A stretch of DNA of 64,000 nucleotides from Amblyornis subalaris (GCA_018881555.1 JACAXG010000053.1:4391210-4455209); one strand, 5' to 3'; shown: positions 23,401 through 38,674, counted from the first letter of the stretch. The notes: generated by a model not told the origin, from the sequence alone. Numbers and translations are program-made.

Positions 23401-26400
23401 AATTCAAAGTGAATTTTCTGTAGGAGAGTGAAACCTTGAAGCACCCCTCAGTACTGTGTATTTACCTCATACTTAAGTAACCTTTTGTCTTAAAACGTGT
23501 GTAATTAATATTTCATTGTAGGCTTCTACATATATTTTGTTACCAAATTAACTTCCTGCCTCAATGTGTTTTGGGAGGGAGCTTTAACGGTGTATGCACT
23601 GGTCCTTAAAGTTGTATGGCTGCATCAAATGGGTTTTCTCTTCCAAGCAAAGCTGCTTGTTGTCCCAAATCAGCACCATAGCAAAGTGATTGCTTTCTGG
23701 TTTTAGGCCCTCTGTGACACTTGGCACTCAAATGAGTGCTTTGTGTGTGCTGTCCTGCTGGTATTGGGTTTTCTTGCTGTCAATTAATGTAAGAAAAGCA
23801 TGTAAGCAGAGTTTCCATTCAGATGTTTTCCCAGGGTGGGTCACTGGTCTGAAGAGCGTCCACCAAAGTCAATGTTTTGGAGACTACATTGGGTTCTTAG
23901 AACTTGGCTTGTCTTTTGCTATGTGACAGAATCAGAGCTAAGGTAGCTACCTGCAGTAGCAGTAGTTTAGTTTTACAAGTTTTTAACACTTTGAAAATAG
24001 ACCTGTGCATCCTGGTGTGACCCCTTGGAAGTCAGCAAGTGACAGGAGTGTGGTGGGGCAGGTAGGTGCTGCCTGACTGTGAGGCCACAGCCCATGCTGT
24101 GAATTTAAACCAGGTTGAAATTGCTTGTTTTCATGTGTTTCGTCTTCTTTTAGCCAGTTCCTCCAGGAATGGGGTGTCACTGATGTGGAGATCAGGGGTT
24201 CTGGAGATGGCCCCATGGAGGGTGATGGGCTCAGGGCCCCTCTAGCCCAGGGCGTGTGGGGAGAGGTGGTGTCTGCTTTGAAGTGCCCTCCCCATTTCCA
24301 TCTTCTCACACCTCCCCAGAAAGGAGGTCGCTGGTGGGGGGCTGGAAGTGGCTCTGTTGGGACAGGCAGCTCCCAGCTGTGGCAGGAGAGTGGAGGGAGC
24401 ATTTTACCCCCATTCCGGGATCTCACAAAGCTGTTTTCCGGGAAATGGCCGAGACAAAGAGCAAGTGTGGTGGGCTGCTCTGTAACACAGATTTATGGCT
24501 GCACTCCTGACCCATCTTCAAATGCAGCCGTCTGAGCCGTGCATTATAATGTGGGATTAAATTTGCGTGTCCCTATGAGTTACTAGGGGCATTAGTCATC
24601 CTCCCTATAAGTGCCCAGCTGGGTTGCTGAAATTACTGATTGTCTCCCCAAAACTTCTTCCCAGTGCTTCTGCATCAGTTCCTGTATGTTTCTGGTCTTT
24701 TTAAATACCTCTAACCATTCTTATATTTTTTTCTTTTAATTCTTTTAAAATATCTGTTAGCAGATGGTTTTAAAGGAAATATTTTGGGAAATTTTTAGCT
24801 TTCCCATGTGGCTTAGATTGCTCAATCTTTTGGTGGTTCCATTTGACTGCAGAGTCAACATTGCTATACTTTTAGAAAGAAATGTTTTTATTCATACATA
24901 GTTACCTGAAATCCCCAAAANCCCATTCTCTTAAAAATGCTGAGTATCCCCCCATCATGCTGGATTTGAAGTGCTTCATTGTGGAAGCACAAACCTCATG
25001 CGGTTGCCTCCTGAAGTCAGTTGTTTCCTGTTCTGTTCTCATAATGATATACATGAAAGATTAAAGATAATGGTGTTTTCCAGTGAGCATAGCCCAAGGT
25101 GAATTCTGTTGGCTAAATAAATAACTGGATTTTAAAAAGAAACAAAAAAAAGCTAGATGGTGTTTAAAACCATAANTCCAGAGTCAGCTTACTAAGTTCC
25201 TTCTTGGGGTGTGTATCCAGCTTGGCTGTTCCGTGGGGCTTTTGGTGGGATTTTTCACATTCTGAAAATTGTGTGTTTATGGTACAAATTGGCATTGTAC
25301 ACCTCATTTAATGGAATAATTGACTTTGCTGTTGGCTAAATGCTCCTTCTTTCCTGTTTGTGGAGCTGTGCTCNCACCTCAGCAAGTGCAACTCCTTGAC
25401 CTTGGAGTTTGTATCTGGACAGTTCTCTACTTTGAGGAGGGTGACTTTTTCACATTAACGGGCCGGTTTGGACTGGTGAAGGGGGATAGTGGGTGACTTG
25501 GAGTGTTCCAGTTCTGTTTGGGAAGGCATAGGATGCATTCATAAACAAGCAGTGGCAGAAGCCCTTGTTTGTCACAGGGAATGGGATGAGGGAGTGGGGG
25601 AGTACCACTGTATGTGTAGTAAACATTTGGCTGTTTAGCATACCCTCGTGCTCTAAGCAACCTGTTGTGGGCCTGAACAGGGTAAATATAAATTCGAGGG
25701 AGAGGTGCTGGGGAGGTCTTGTTAGCACTTTTCCTTCAAAACAGCAGCAGAGTCCTTGGATGCTGGTTCATACCAGCCTTGCTTGTCAAGGCAATGGAGG
25801 CAATTATTGTAGGTAAACCAGGGGAATTTGAAATGGATCCAATAATCTGATTTTATCTCTGATTCTGTGACTGTTTATCAATTCCCTCTGCTGTCAGGGA
25901 GGTAAATTAGGTTACCTGGTACCGTTAGTTGTCTCCATCTCTGGATTTTTATCATCATTTCTTCTGTTGTTGNAACTGTCCTACAAATTTACGTGCCAGT
26001 GAGTTAATAGATGAATATCTAGAAAAGCTCTTCGTGCATGTGAGCTTGCAGAAACATCTCCTTCAATCTTTCACGTGCTGTTTAAGCCCAGTGGCGCTTG
26101 TTACAGAGATGCTGTCTGTACTGTAATGCTGAGTCTGTTCTGCAGCCACCAAATTTGCACTTTTCAGCCCTGTTGATCTCAGTGCCTTGCAAACCTCGGC
26201 GACTGAATCTTCAGAGTAAAAGGCAGGACTCCAGAAGTGACTGTAGGCAGCAGATGACAGATACTGTACAGCCATTTTTATGTGCATANTGTTACTTCTG
26301 CAAGCTCATTTCTATTAATTAGCATTTAATCACCTCTCAGAGAACAGATCCTTCACATGGGTAGGGCAGGCTTGTTTCCATCTTAGCTCTCTCTCACGGT

Positions 26401-29400
26401 GGTGGGCAGATGGCTGCTGTGTTCTGTCTCTGTAACAGTTCTGGGTTAGGAGAGGGAAGCATTTGAATTTCCCTTGCACTAAAGGGACTCTGAAGCATGG
26501 CACACTTGTGTCTTACTGGATTATCATTACTTCATAGCTGAGCTGGTTCTTTGAGCTCTGGGAGGAGGCCACAGGATTTTTAGGAGCCNTAATAAAAGAG
26601 TGGAAGTAATGCTGTTAATACTAATTTTGCTGTAATTTCCNTGTAGTGTTTTGCAAGATGTTTTCCAGATGTGCTTTTTTCATCTATGTGTTTCTGGGGA
26701 AAGTGCAAAAATCTTTAAAGGAAGCAAGCAGCCCCCCTCCCCTCTCTGTTTCTTGCTTTTCCCATCTCCTTCAATTGCTGTGCTGAGTTCAGTTGGTGGC
26801 TGGTCACTGTGCAATACTGGCAGTGACCCTCTCCCAAAAGCCAGGCAGAATTCATCACATTCACCAACAGCCTGGACTGGNCAGAAGGTTGAAATTGTGT
26901 CCTGACATCATTTATATCTGGGAGATATTTGCTGAGAGCTTTGAAGAAAGGTTGAGTTTGGTTTCGTGGGCTGGATGTGGGTTTGGATGGATCAAATTGA
27001 AATATTCTTTTTTTTTATTATATTCAAAAAGGGCCTTTTCTAAGAGTNTAATTGCTAGGAGAATGTGAAGGGGTGAGTACTGAGGTCACAGACTTAATCT
27101 GCAGAAGTCTGTGGATTTTGGGAGCAGACCTAAGGAAAAGGTTGGCATGCTTATAAGGTGCTGCAGAGAAGGAGGAGAGGAGAGAAGAAAGTGAAACCAT
27201 GTAAATAGCACAGGAAAAGGAGCACTCACATTTCCCTAAAACTGGGAAGGGAAGGAAGCCCCTGCTGTCTGACCCATATAACCACTCAGTGCCTTAATGC
27301 CTTTGAGCAGAAGTGATCAGCTCAGACCTGCTGCTGCCACAGGATTGAAGTTATCAGTGAAGCTGACAAGTTCTTCAGGATCTTGTTCCTGACCGGATTA
27401 CAGGCACTGCTTCAGGGAATGCAGTACACAGGAACAGCAAATTGCACTGAATGCCACCAGCAGAGTATGTTTGCAACTCAGCACATGAGAAATTCTTACT
27501 GCAAGGACCTGAGTACATCTCCTGCAGCTGAAGATTCAGCTGGACCATGATGATTGAATCATTTGATAAGTTTTAAAAACATTTACCATTTGGATGGAGT
27601 TTCTGATGGGTTGGCCTCCATTTGGAAACAACTTTGAAGTGTTTAGAAAATTCCTTTCAGTATTTTTTGGCAAGAGAATATGAACAACTGCTCATTTTCT
27701 GTGTTTCTGAAAGTAAATGGGAGCTATATAAAACCCTGACATTTTTGATGGAGGTAATCCTCTCAGGGACGGAAACTGTTGGTTATTTGGGAAATTCTAA
27801 AAAAAATGAGGTTTTNAAAGAAATGAGAATTTCCTGACTATGCCAGGTAACATTGACTTTTTTTTATGTCTGGATTTGAAACTGGGTCCAGTTTATGGCA
27901 TCATGGGTTGTGTCATGGCATGTGTTGTATCAGTCCAACTGGGGGCTCCAAAGTTGTTTCCGGGGCTTGGAGCCCAACGAGGGGTGGAAGACTGTGACAG
28001 AGATGGGGAACTGGAGTCTGCAGGCCCATGTAGGCTGCAAGGATACAGACCTGGATTGGGATTTTTGTCCATGCTGAAGATGATGCAAAGGTGCATGGCA
28101 GTGTTCAGCTTTCCTGGGCTGCCCAGATGCTCCACTCTGACCTCACCAAANAGGTGAAGGACATTGTAAACAGATTATGGACACACATGCAANTCAATTC
28201 CAAAAGCTGTTTGAGATGGAGGATTGCTGCAGATTTCCTGCAATGGAGAACCCATGATTTTTGCTGTGTTCCCTAACAGTCTCCTGCCCACAGCATTTTC
28301 ATTACAGCTTGCTATGGCCACCACTGCATCAAAAGACAGTCAAAACCCCAGAAGTGTGTCACACAGGTTGTGGCTTTCATCCTTGCAAGAACAGGTTGAG
28401 ATGAAAGGAAGGACACTTTCCAGGTACGCACTAACAGAAGAACAGATAGCAACTCAATCCTCCTGTTTCGCTTCGATAGTACTTAGCATCTAACTGGCTC
28501 TAATTAGGCTTGGACTGGGAACATAATTAAGTGCATGTCACTTCTGTTTCCCTTTGAAAACAAACAAAAAAAAGGAAACAAATACAGATNGGTTACCCTC
28601 AGTACACTGATACTGTCCCTGATGGCTGAATCTTACGGCTGGGTTCATTTTCACTGGTGCAGCTGCCCTGGATGTAGCATTTACTGCTCTGTGGCATGCA
28701 CTGATTGCACACAGAGGATGATTCAATTTACCTGCAAAATAATGTCTTATAGGAAACCAGCAGCTGATATAATTGCATGTTGTTTAGATTTTTTTTTTTC
28801 AAATTTCCTCTGTGTTTACAGGTCATCGATGCTGTGCTAGAGCTGCTGTTTTGTATAGCTGAGTCTTTGAGTCAGTTGAAGCCAACCCAGTGTGCAGTTG
28901 CTGGTGAATGTTGAGATAAGCTTGAGTGTTACCTGGAACTGAGTTCCTCTTTCCAGCAGACTTCAGGAAAAACTGCTGAGTTAAATTGTGTGGGTCAGAC
29001 AACCTAGAGGCTTAAAGTGATCTCTGTNGTCCCAGAACAACTTACAGAACATCCATGCGTCACCTGCAGTCTTCAGTTTGGGTTTTTTTCTATGCAAGTG
29101 CAATCTAAAAACTCCTGAAGAAAGAATCAGGACCTCAAGATGTATGGGAGCTGACTGTCAGGAATGCTTCACTTGTCTTTTCTGGGACATACAAGCCAGC
29201 AGCCACCTGGCCAGAGCAAGAGCACNGCCACGCAGGTGTGGGGTGGGCTGTCCCTCTGTGCTCACCAGACAGTGGAATGACAAACTGCAGGAGATGTGCT
29301 GGACCAGCCAGCGTGGTAATAAACAGTGTTTCATCCAGCACTTGTGTAATTTTCAGCTGAAACCAGCAACAAAAATAAAACCTCCCACTTGCAGGACTTT

Positions 29401-32400
29401 TGTGTTTTGTAAGCAACAGCTAGTTGCTTTCTGTCAAGATGGTTGTACTTAAAATAGGTATGTCTGTGGTAGAGAGAATTTTCAGCTCCTGGAATTGTTC
29501 AGAATGATATGGAAAAGTTGCCTCAGTTTCTGTGAGCTGGCGTGATATGCATGTAATACACTTTAACACAAAACAAACCAGAGCCCTGTTGTGTGGAAAC
29601 CTGAGCATGCTGCCCCATAGCTATTTTTTAACAGAAGTATCAGATTTAATGTGTTCCCTCCCCCTCTGCTCCCTGACCTCAGATTGCTGGGGGACCAGAC
29701 AGGATTAATCCCTGTGCNGTAAAGAATATCCAGTATTAAAGCAAGGAGCTGGGCTGTTTCCTAGAGCAANGCCATCCCCAGATGATCAAGAATATAACTG
29801 AACCACATACATTTAGTTGATTTCTTCTCTTAATTTCATTAAGTGCTTGGCTTTCCAGTTTCGTGCCAGGTGAATTCCTATTTTTTCCAGCTCAATTGAA
29901 TATGAAACATTTTTAAGATTGCAGACCTCTAAATCTGAAGGATACTGAGAAGAATTTCGTGCTAAGTCTTTGGTCTTAGGCAATAAATCAATTTATTAAT
30001 GGTATAAAAATAAGAGCCACCTCNTCAGTGAGGAACAGACAATTACCCAGTTTCTCTTCTAGTACCATTCACCAGCTGATCAGTTGTGCCCCAAGCCCAN
30101 CTCTGTGTGGCAGTAAAATTTCCCTTTTGAAAACACATTTGCTCTACATAGTATGTTAGTGCAATACTGGTAAGNGTAAGAATATGAAATAAAAAGACAT
30201 TTTGAGGAGAATTACATCAGCTCTGTTTGATGGGCACATGTGGGTGGACTGAGCTTTGTCCATATGAAAGGTGTAAAATATCTTGCAAACTCATCTTGCT
30301 CTGCTTAAAATCAGTGGGAAACAAACATGACCAAACTGTCTTGTGCAGTCAGGCAATGGTTTTTGAAACTCACCCGTGCTTAATATTCACATTCACTGAA
30401 ACAGACAGGTATTCTGGCTTGGATTCCACAGAATTCCCACAGACTTGGGATTGGGAGGGTTTATCATTTGTGTNCTGGGTGTCTTAGCAGGATAGACCTT
30501 TTTCCCTTCCTCTGTCAAGTTAAGTTCTGNCTCTTGTCACTAGCCTTGCTTTGGTTACCCCATGATTTTGCAGCACGATGTCATTTCACAAGAAAATGTG
30601 CAATGCTCNGGCGTGGTGGTTCCACTGGAGCTTAGGTGGACCCTAAAAGAGGTAGAATTCTGTTTAAAATTTTGCAGCTTTTATGAAAACAAAGCCTCAA
30701 CTAAAGAAAGCAAGAGCAAAGGACTCAATGATGTGTACATAACATGTTATAGTGCGAGATCACACAAGTCAGCTGGTGGATGAATAAATGCTCAGTGTTA
30801 TGGCTGGCATCAGAGGGCATGGCAAAGTGCATGTTGTTTGGATTAGATTCAGNAAAAAACAGACCCTGGCTGCATCCTGTATGTTGATAAGGTGGGTTTT
30901 TTTACAACATGGACAGCTGTATANTACGTTTTCTCTGTTTTTAAGAAGCATTGTGTAATTCCTTATGGCAAAACTAAATCTTTGGATGTATTTACCAGTG
31001 GTAGTCGTTAAAAAATAATAGTTGGCNTGTCTTTGATAGACAGAGCCACTGATGCAAGTCAAGTAATATGTCTGAGGAACGGTTTGGTCAAATTTGGCAC
31101 AGCTGTGAATCACTTATTTTAAGTCCCTAACTGTAATAATCATGACATTGTAGCATTCACTTGACACCTTATTTCAATTGCAGGAATAGCAAGCTGAAAT
31201 AAAAATTAGGGTTACCTGATGTTGGTCGTGGAGTAGGGGAATGTTCCTGAGAAGTCCAGTGAATACTGCTTGCGGAGACAGACTGTGATGGAGCAGCTGG
31301 CTGTATCTGAGCCGTGAAATTGATACACNGTGATGCTTCTTTACTCTGAAGCTGCATTGACATTGCACTGCAAAAAGCACTTCAGGTTGCCCAATATCTT
31401 GGGAGAGGGAGCAGAGCTGCTGGTGAATGAGAGCAAGCCCCAAGGTGAGTGGGCTTCCACAGCCGGGAATGATCCATGCAACTTTCCTGACTTCACAGAT
31501 CAGGCAAGTCCTTTTGTGGGGAAAAAAAAATAATTTCCAGACATGCCGAGCATAGGGGGGATAGTTTTCCTTCAGGGACAGAGGTGCACATTTCTGCAGA
31601 TGGATATGCACCTTTATTTTGGGAGATCCTTTGGCTGGGGCACAAGCATGCTGACACACCTCCCCAAGGAGAGGAGACTCGGTGTGCCTGCTGAAGAATG
31701 TCCTTGTCCCCTTTGTGCTCAGTGTCAGCGATCTGTTATCTCCATGGCATGTTCCAAGGGTGGCAAGCAGGATCAGGTTTAAATGGTGACCTCCAGAACA
31801 GGGTGGTTTGCTTACTTTTACCCTGCTGCGGATGTGAAGACACGGAGGAAAATTCTGCTAACATGGAGCTCTGGTTAAAAAACAGTATGCAGAATTTTGT
31901 CATTTATGTGTTCTACCAGATTTTGTGATGAGATTATCAAGTGCTTCTAGGAACTGGACTGACTTGTTAGCTAAAGAAGGGTTTCTCTCTAGTTTACTCA
32001 TGCAGTGGATACTATGACAACTGCAAAGAGTTATGAGCAGTTTTCTTGGATAAATTTTAATCAGACAGCTACAAAGTACAGTCTGTGTGGGGAGGCAGCT
32101 CTCAGGATTCTGCTTTAATGCAGGAAAAGGGCACTAGCACCTGCTGGGGCAGAGGTTGTGCGGGGAAGGACAGTGTGGGCTTCCCAAGCTGCTATTTAAG
32201 GCTAGAACAGGTTATAAGGAAGAAGATTTCAGGTAACTGACTGCTTGGAGGAAACATTTAATTTGGGGATTTCTTCAAGTAGAAGGGAGTTTGTTCATGC
32301 TGAGAGCCTATTCTGCAGCCTGTCCTTTCTTCCACACCCCAGTGAGACCCTTCTGGAAGAAGCTAATGCTGGCTGTTCTTGGTTTTGTGTCAGAGTTAAA

Positions 32401-33287
32401 ATAAGGCTTTTCACTAGCCTGGATTAAGGTGTATTTTGGTGTTTGGTGGGTGTAGGCGGTGACAGCTCATGGAAAGATGTGATCATTCATCCTAGCGTGC
32501 ATCTTGAATCTGAGTGGGTGAATGACAGCCTGGCTTTCTTCTAATGGTCCCTGTACAGTTCTCTCCTAAAATCCCTTGTAATGTCTCTTGCCCAGCTGGT
32601 CAGGCTGAGAGCAGAGCAGAATGGCTTAGAGGAGTCACTGTTTTGCTCTCATCCTCTCCTATGGCTTGGTGAACAAGAGGGCAAAGGGCTCAGCAGGGAC
32701 TCAGCAGAAGGTAATTAATTTCTCTGGCATTCCTGGACCATCCTGCTCTTAGGCAGAGAGAATTTTCAGGTTAGCCACAGCATGATTTCTGTTTCCCACC
32801 TCTCCTTCTCCCTGAGTGGGTATCGTGTAGGGGTGGAGATTGGTCTGTGGCTTAGTTCATGCTTTGTTTTCTTTTATCACCTTATGTGGTGCAATTTAAA
32901 TTACACTTTTCAAATGGTAAATTGCTTAAGAAAGACTTCTTAATGCCATTTTTCCTGGCAGTTTATTTCATACTTTTCATGCAAGTCGTACCAATCAAGA
33001 ATCTAGTGGGGCTGCCTGCTAAGCAGGAACAGATGGTCCATGCTAGTGAGGACAGGAAGGATCACAGGGGTAGGAGCCAGTGTTATCTACATATGTGTTT
33101 TGGATTGCATCATGAATGCTTCCCAGGAGGAAGCACAGCTGGCACTGCAATTGTGGAAATCTGATTTTTGGTATTGTTTATTCCAAGTCTTGGCGTACTT
33201 GAAAATCAAGTTCATGTTGGGCTAGATCAATAATATTGAAATTATATCACTTTTTGGATAAAATCACTGTGCTTGCTAGTTTTCTCC

Positions 33288-33304
33288 TTTTTTTTTTTTT
33301 TTTT
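33288..33304. repeat. Homopolymer T17
   Basis: An uninterrupted run of 17 T lies in intron 1. The adjacent bases do not resemble a processed transcript or a known retroelement, so this is treated as a simple repeat and not the poly(A) tail of a minus-strand insertion. Confidence 0.95.
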
Positions 33305-34193
33305 GGCTTATCCTGTAATCAAAAGTACTGTGTGAGAAAACACACAGAAGAAAGCAGCCAGGTCCATGGTGTAATCTTGCTTCCGTGTATGCTCTACCAC
33401 AGGATGGCCTGAAAACGGAGTAACTAATGCAAAACTGAAGGGAAAAAAAGAGAATTAGTCATAGGCAGTTTGGACCAGTATTTCCCCCTCCAGCTTTGCT
33501 CCTGCACTAAAATACTTGGGTACCATGANAGACAAAAGGCCAGAGAGGAGAGGGGAATGTGTCAGAAAGTGGCTGCCCTGCAGAGCTCACATTCTGGGAN
33601 AGTTTCTTTCTAACACTGGGCTGGCAGCATCCCCTGTGTCATGACTTGCTTTTCATCAGTACCAGTGGGCACAACTCTTAAGGGGGCAGGGAAGAAGCAT
33701 GAATGAAGAAAGCTGTGATCTTAAACAGTCTGGGGAGGTCAGTCTTTGATTCTGCTCAGGTGGCCAAGGCACAGCCACAGCCACCTTTGCTTTGTGTGCT
33801 GTATTATGTTGGATGTTTGCCAAGGTGCCAGCAGGAAAAGGCCAAGAGATCCTTGACGTGGCCACATGATTGTGATCTGGCACACCAGGCCTTTCAGAGG
33901 ACTCTTACAGTTTGTATTGGTACCTGTCTCCTCTTGACACTATGACACAACATGAATAAAAATATGAGAAACTTCTTACTGAAAAATTCACTATCAGACA
34001 GACATGGGAAATTCATCACTGTGGGTTTTTTACTTCTTGTTGTTGTTGTCCTGGAAGCTTTCTGTTTAGAAGATAAGACTTCATTTGATTCTGACATTTA
34101 AATCCTTTTCTTTCCCCTGAATGGACAGAGGCTGAGCAGTCCTTGCTTCATATAAGGGAAGTAGAGCTTGTGTCAGCCCTGGGATGATGTAAT

Positions 34194-34388
34194 GATAGAA
34201 TCACAGAATGGTTTGGGTTGGAAGGAACCTCAAAGATCCTCTAGTTCTAATCCCTTNCCATGGGCAGCGATGCCAGCCACTAGACCAGGCTGCTGAAAAC
34301 CCCATTCAAACTGGCCTTGAACACTTCCAGGGATGGGGCAGCCACAACTTCTCTGGGCAACCTGTGCCAGTGCCTCACAACCCTTTGA
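34194..34388 (-). repeat. CR1 LINE 3'-end fragment (minus strand)
   Basis: The terminal octamers gatagaat and cacagaat (34194-34209) are followed by the classic CR1 block ggtttgggttggaaggaacc. The rest of the reverse-complemented 3' end follows: the 'gggcagcgatgccagccact' part, 'agaccaggctgct', 'ggccttgaacacttccaggg' and 'tctctgggcaacctgtgcca'. The element fades out near 34388. It is a 5'-truncated copy without coding sequence, inserted antisense to TSPAN7. This is the clearest CR1 copy in the window. Confidence 0.95.
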
Positions 34389-37300
34389 CTTCTATCCTCA
34401 CCAGCAGGATAATAACCTGCAGCAGATAAAACACATCAGAAGTGCCCAGAGAATGATGTGGAAGATCTTAGGAAGCTGACCTGAAGCAATCCTGTCAGGA
34501 GTAAGACCTTATCCTTGGGCAGCTGAGCAAGGAGAAGACCCATCTTCTCAGCCTGTCCTGGAAGCATTTGCCTCACAACTTGGCTTATGGATTTTGCACT
34601 TTCCTAGTGCTACATCACTGCAATGACTATGGTTCCTGCTTGATGTCTGTCTCTTGAGCACAAGCAGAAAATATTGGCAATATGTTAGGAAAAGATTCAT
34701 GAGGACTGCTCTGAATTGCCCTGCGAGAGAAGAGGAAACCAAGTAAGGCAGTGGAAATCGCTCCTCTCCCCTTGACCCGTGTACACAAACTTGCCTGAGT
34801 CCAGGGTAGAGCCAGATTCTGCAGGAGCTCACTTAAAAGCTTTTTCACCAACAGCCTGGTGTGTGGAGACAGGGCTAGAAATACATTGCTGGCCTTTCAA
34901 GGGAAGGAAAGATAAGTTTGTGCCCGCTTTCTCCAGGAAACACAGAATACATGGCTGTGCAGAACAGTCAAATGCACTTACCCTTGATGGAGGTGGCAGC
35001 TGGGTCTCCTCTGGTTCTCCTGTTCTCTGTTAGCTCTGTGGGAGAGTGCCATGGCATTCCTTCTGGAAAACAGCAAAGGAGGGAGCACCTGCTTTTGTAC
35101 CTAAACTGCTGAAGGGATCAGAGTATTTAATGGTAACTCTCCCTTGCACTTCCCTCCTTAAGCTCTGCTCTTGAGAAACAGCTCATTAATTTGTCAGCAG
35201 CTTGATGAGAAAGGAGGGGGTGGAAAGCCACCAACAAATGAACTTGGTCCAGGTCACTCTCTCTATAGCAGGAGGAACCTGCTCTTTCCTCACTTGTTCC
35301 AGTGGGGAGATCAGGAGCTGGATGGTGAGGAAGTTGCTTCCCTGTTGTTCCATAGGCTAGTTTGGCTGCTGCTCATACACAGGCTGCTGTATATAAAATC
35401 TCTTCTTGATGGACATGACAAGTTACCTAAGAAATGATGTAAGGGCTGGGGAGCTTCCACAGATTGCAAAGTCAACTGCCACCTTCCTCCCAAACCTTCA
35501 CACCAGAGTTTAAATATGGTGCTTTTCTGTCCTTTTCAAAGATCTGTGTGTATATCACAAGTTGACAGGCAAAAAGATCTTTGTAATAACACTTTGACCT
35601 CATCAATCAGTTTTGCAGACAGATAGAAATTGGCAGGTTCCTTTTGTANGGGTTTGGCAAGCACTGCTAGAGGAAAAGGAAGTTCATTACCTCCTTAGGA
35701 AGGAGAATATCCTTGTCATAACACTGTCCATTGCTGGCCTTGTCTCTAGCTCACTGCTGAGATCTCTTACAGTGAACCATGAATTTTTTACCCGACTTTG
35801 AAACTGACAAGAAAACCACAGAATGACTGGAAAATGTACGTGTTTGCACTTCGTTCCTGTTCCAGGAAGACATTGTGGATTTTCACATTACTAGTGCATA
35901 TTTCAGATTGGTCAGAGGATGTGAGGATGCCTGAAAAGACACAAGATTTTACTGTGCTTTGTATTACAGCAAACAATATGTGAAAGATGATTTATATAGA
36001 AAAATGAGAAGAATTTAGGTAACTTAATCTGATGATACAGGTATTTGAAGGAAGAAAAACTAGCATTTTTTGGTTTGAAACTCTATTTATGAAGAGACAT
36101 AGTTGCTCACAAATAGCATACCACTGAAGTTGTAAGTGTCCTTGCTCCTGACATACCTGCCAGTGTTTCTACAGCACACCTGGGTTGCACCCTTGAGGCT
36201 CCCAGCTTTACAAGACAAATGTTGAACAGTTTGTCTTGAAACACCTAATGCTAGAATAATGTTTCTATGTGTATCTAACCTAAACAATACCAGCAGCAAT
36301 AATATTGAACATCCTGGATGTGATCCCAAAGTTCAAAGTTCACTCTGCTTCTGATGCTCCTAGCAGAAAAACAATTATCTCATTTTTAATACTTCTCTTT
36401 GGCTAACCAGCAGGTTCCCTCTGATTTTATGACCTGCTCCGTAGGGAATGCCTCATCCTAAACACCAGGTCCTTTTGCACTTCCCCTTTGTGNTTTTTAA
36501 AAAACTGATGAAATCATCTCTTTCTCTTTTTGTTATTTTCCCCCCACCCAGTTTAAAGGTTTTGGTTTGGTTTAGAAGATCCTGCCTTCCCCTTTGTAGG
36601 CTCCCTCTATTTGAAACTCTTCCCAGCTCAGAAGCCCAGATGCTGCTGGGATTTTCAGGCTGTGGTACAGTGTGGGGATCCAAGCCCTCACTGCAGGCTG
36701 TTTTCCCTGGGCTTTTGTCCTTGTTCAGCGTTTTGGGAGAGTTATGTTTTGCGAGGGACCTGCCAAAACAGAGAGGGGGGCAACTGCAGTGTGGTGGCAG
36801 GGGATCCAGCTGGAGGGTATGGAGGGTTTATACCAGTGCTGAGTAGCACAACCACGCTAAATCCGTCCTGTGCCAGCTGTATCTGGGATTTGCGATGCTT
36901 TCCCAGTGAGGCTGCAGTTATTTACTGTGCACACACGGTGTGGCCGACTGCCCTGCCCTCATCAGCACCTGTGCCCTGGGCAGCTGCACACCCTGCACAC
37001 CCTGCACGCTCTCCTGCTCTGCCCTTCAGGTGTGTTGGCTTGATTTTTCCCTACATTCAGCAGTGTGAGGAGGAGGAAAAAAAAAAGAAAGCTGCATTAC
37101 ATTTTAAAAAGGGAGGGGGAAGAGTGAGGAGAGGTGAAAAAATGGAAAATAAAAGCGTGAAGTGGGGTGCAAAAACATAAACGTCGGTGCAGCGCGTGCT
37201 GAGGCATCAGATGGAGCAGCAGCACGCACAGAGGTGTCAGGAGTGCAAACTGGGCTGGGCTGCGAGCCCTCAAAAGCTTTTTTGTCATCTCATTCACAAG

Positions 37301-38674
37301 TAACCCCCCGGCAGCACGATGTTCCCGTGAATAGGTGACCTGTCCCTCGCTGTGCGATTATTGGCAGCACCACCCAGGTGTTCCCCAGGGGCGGTGGTGA
37401 GGGTAGGTGGTGTGGCTCACACTGTGATGTCGGTGGTGTCCAAGTGTCCCCCCCCGTGCCCAGGCCAGGCAGAGCTCGTTTTGGAAACAAACAAGTGGAG
37501 CCCAGGGCTGCCTCCTGTGCTCCTGTGTTACCCTCCAGCAGCAGGCACTGATGCTGCTGGTCTCTGGGTGCCAGATGGCTCTGGTGGGGCAGCAGCCCTT
37601 TGCTGCTGCAGGGTTGCAGCAAGGAGACATCGGGGTCCCTGCCCCTCACTCCACATTGCCACTTTCAGAGCTCTCTAAGGCCACGATAGCATGTAATGCC
37701 TCTGGGGTGGGAGTTTTTCCTTTCTTTCCTTCAGGCTTTTCTTCCTTCAGGCAGCTTCACCTGCCAGGAGTGGGTGAGGGCGTTGGTGCTGTGGGCTGCC
37801 TGTGTCTGTGTGTGTGGAATGTGGGCACCAGCAAGGGATGAAACTTGGTTGTGCAGGCAAAGATGTCAAAGCAAAAGGGGTGGGCTAACAGAAGGAGAGA
37901 AAGGGGGGATGTATGGAAGAAGGAGGCAGGAGTTAAAGGAGAAGACAAGGGTAAAGGGAAACTGGTAATTGAGGCGACCAACCAGTCAATTGATGGCCAG
38001 TAAAATAAGTAAGTGGCTGCATAGAATAAATCAGGAAGGTGAAAGAGGAGATCAGACTGGCAGGGCATTCTGGTTTATGGCCCTTAAACTTGCTTTCTGG
38101 GAAAGTTCATTTCTGTATCATTGAGTTTGTTGCTTCACTGTGGGGTCTGTTCATGCCCCTCTCTGCTCCCCTTTCAGCTCCCTGCGCCTCAGGGTGTGGA
38201 GCTGCTGCCCCACTGACCCCACTCCTTGGTGGGGAGAGGCAAAGGGGGAAATGGTGTGGGAGCAGCCTGGTTTGTGGGATCAGTGTGTCTCAGAGGGGAT
38301 TGTGTTGGGATACAAGAACTGCTGGGAATGGGTAGGGGCAGACATCCCTGTGCTGCCTTTCAGCACTCCATCATGGCATAAAACCTCNTTATTTGCAGGT
38401 CAGTCTCTGCGGCAGGACCAGAGGGGCTGGTGGGAGGGAGGGGAGGCAGTGTGGTACTGAGGGCAGGGAGGGAAATTTCNGGTCTTGTGGATGCAAAACT
38501 CCCATCAGCCCTTTTCCCAAATAGCTTTGTAGTGTTGTGACTGTTGGNGGCACTGAGATTCACAGTGTTTTCACCAAAAATCAGTGGTGCCAATGGCTTT
38601 GGCCGTGAGCATTGTCACTACAAGGGCACCTGTGCCTAGAATCCAGCCCCACACCTTTGGATACGCCTGTGTGA

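Noticed and set aside
23665..23690. TCAGCACCAT, resembling the left half of an RE1/NRSF silencer site
   Set aside because: The right half of the motif is absent at the expected spacing, so a functional RE1 is not supported.
27930..28030. Segment with 'ccaactgggggctcc', superficially like a retroviral primer-binding site
   Set aside because: The match to a proline-tRNA primer-binding site is only partial, no LTR ends or polypurine tract were seen nearby, and no viral coding sequence is present.
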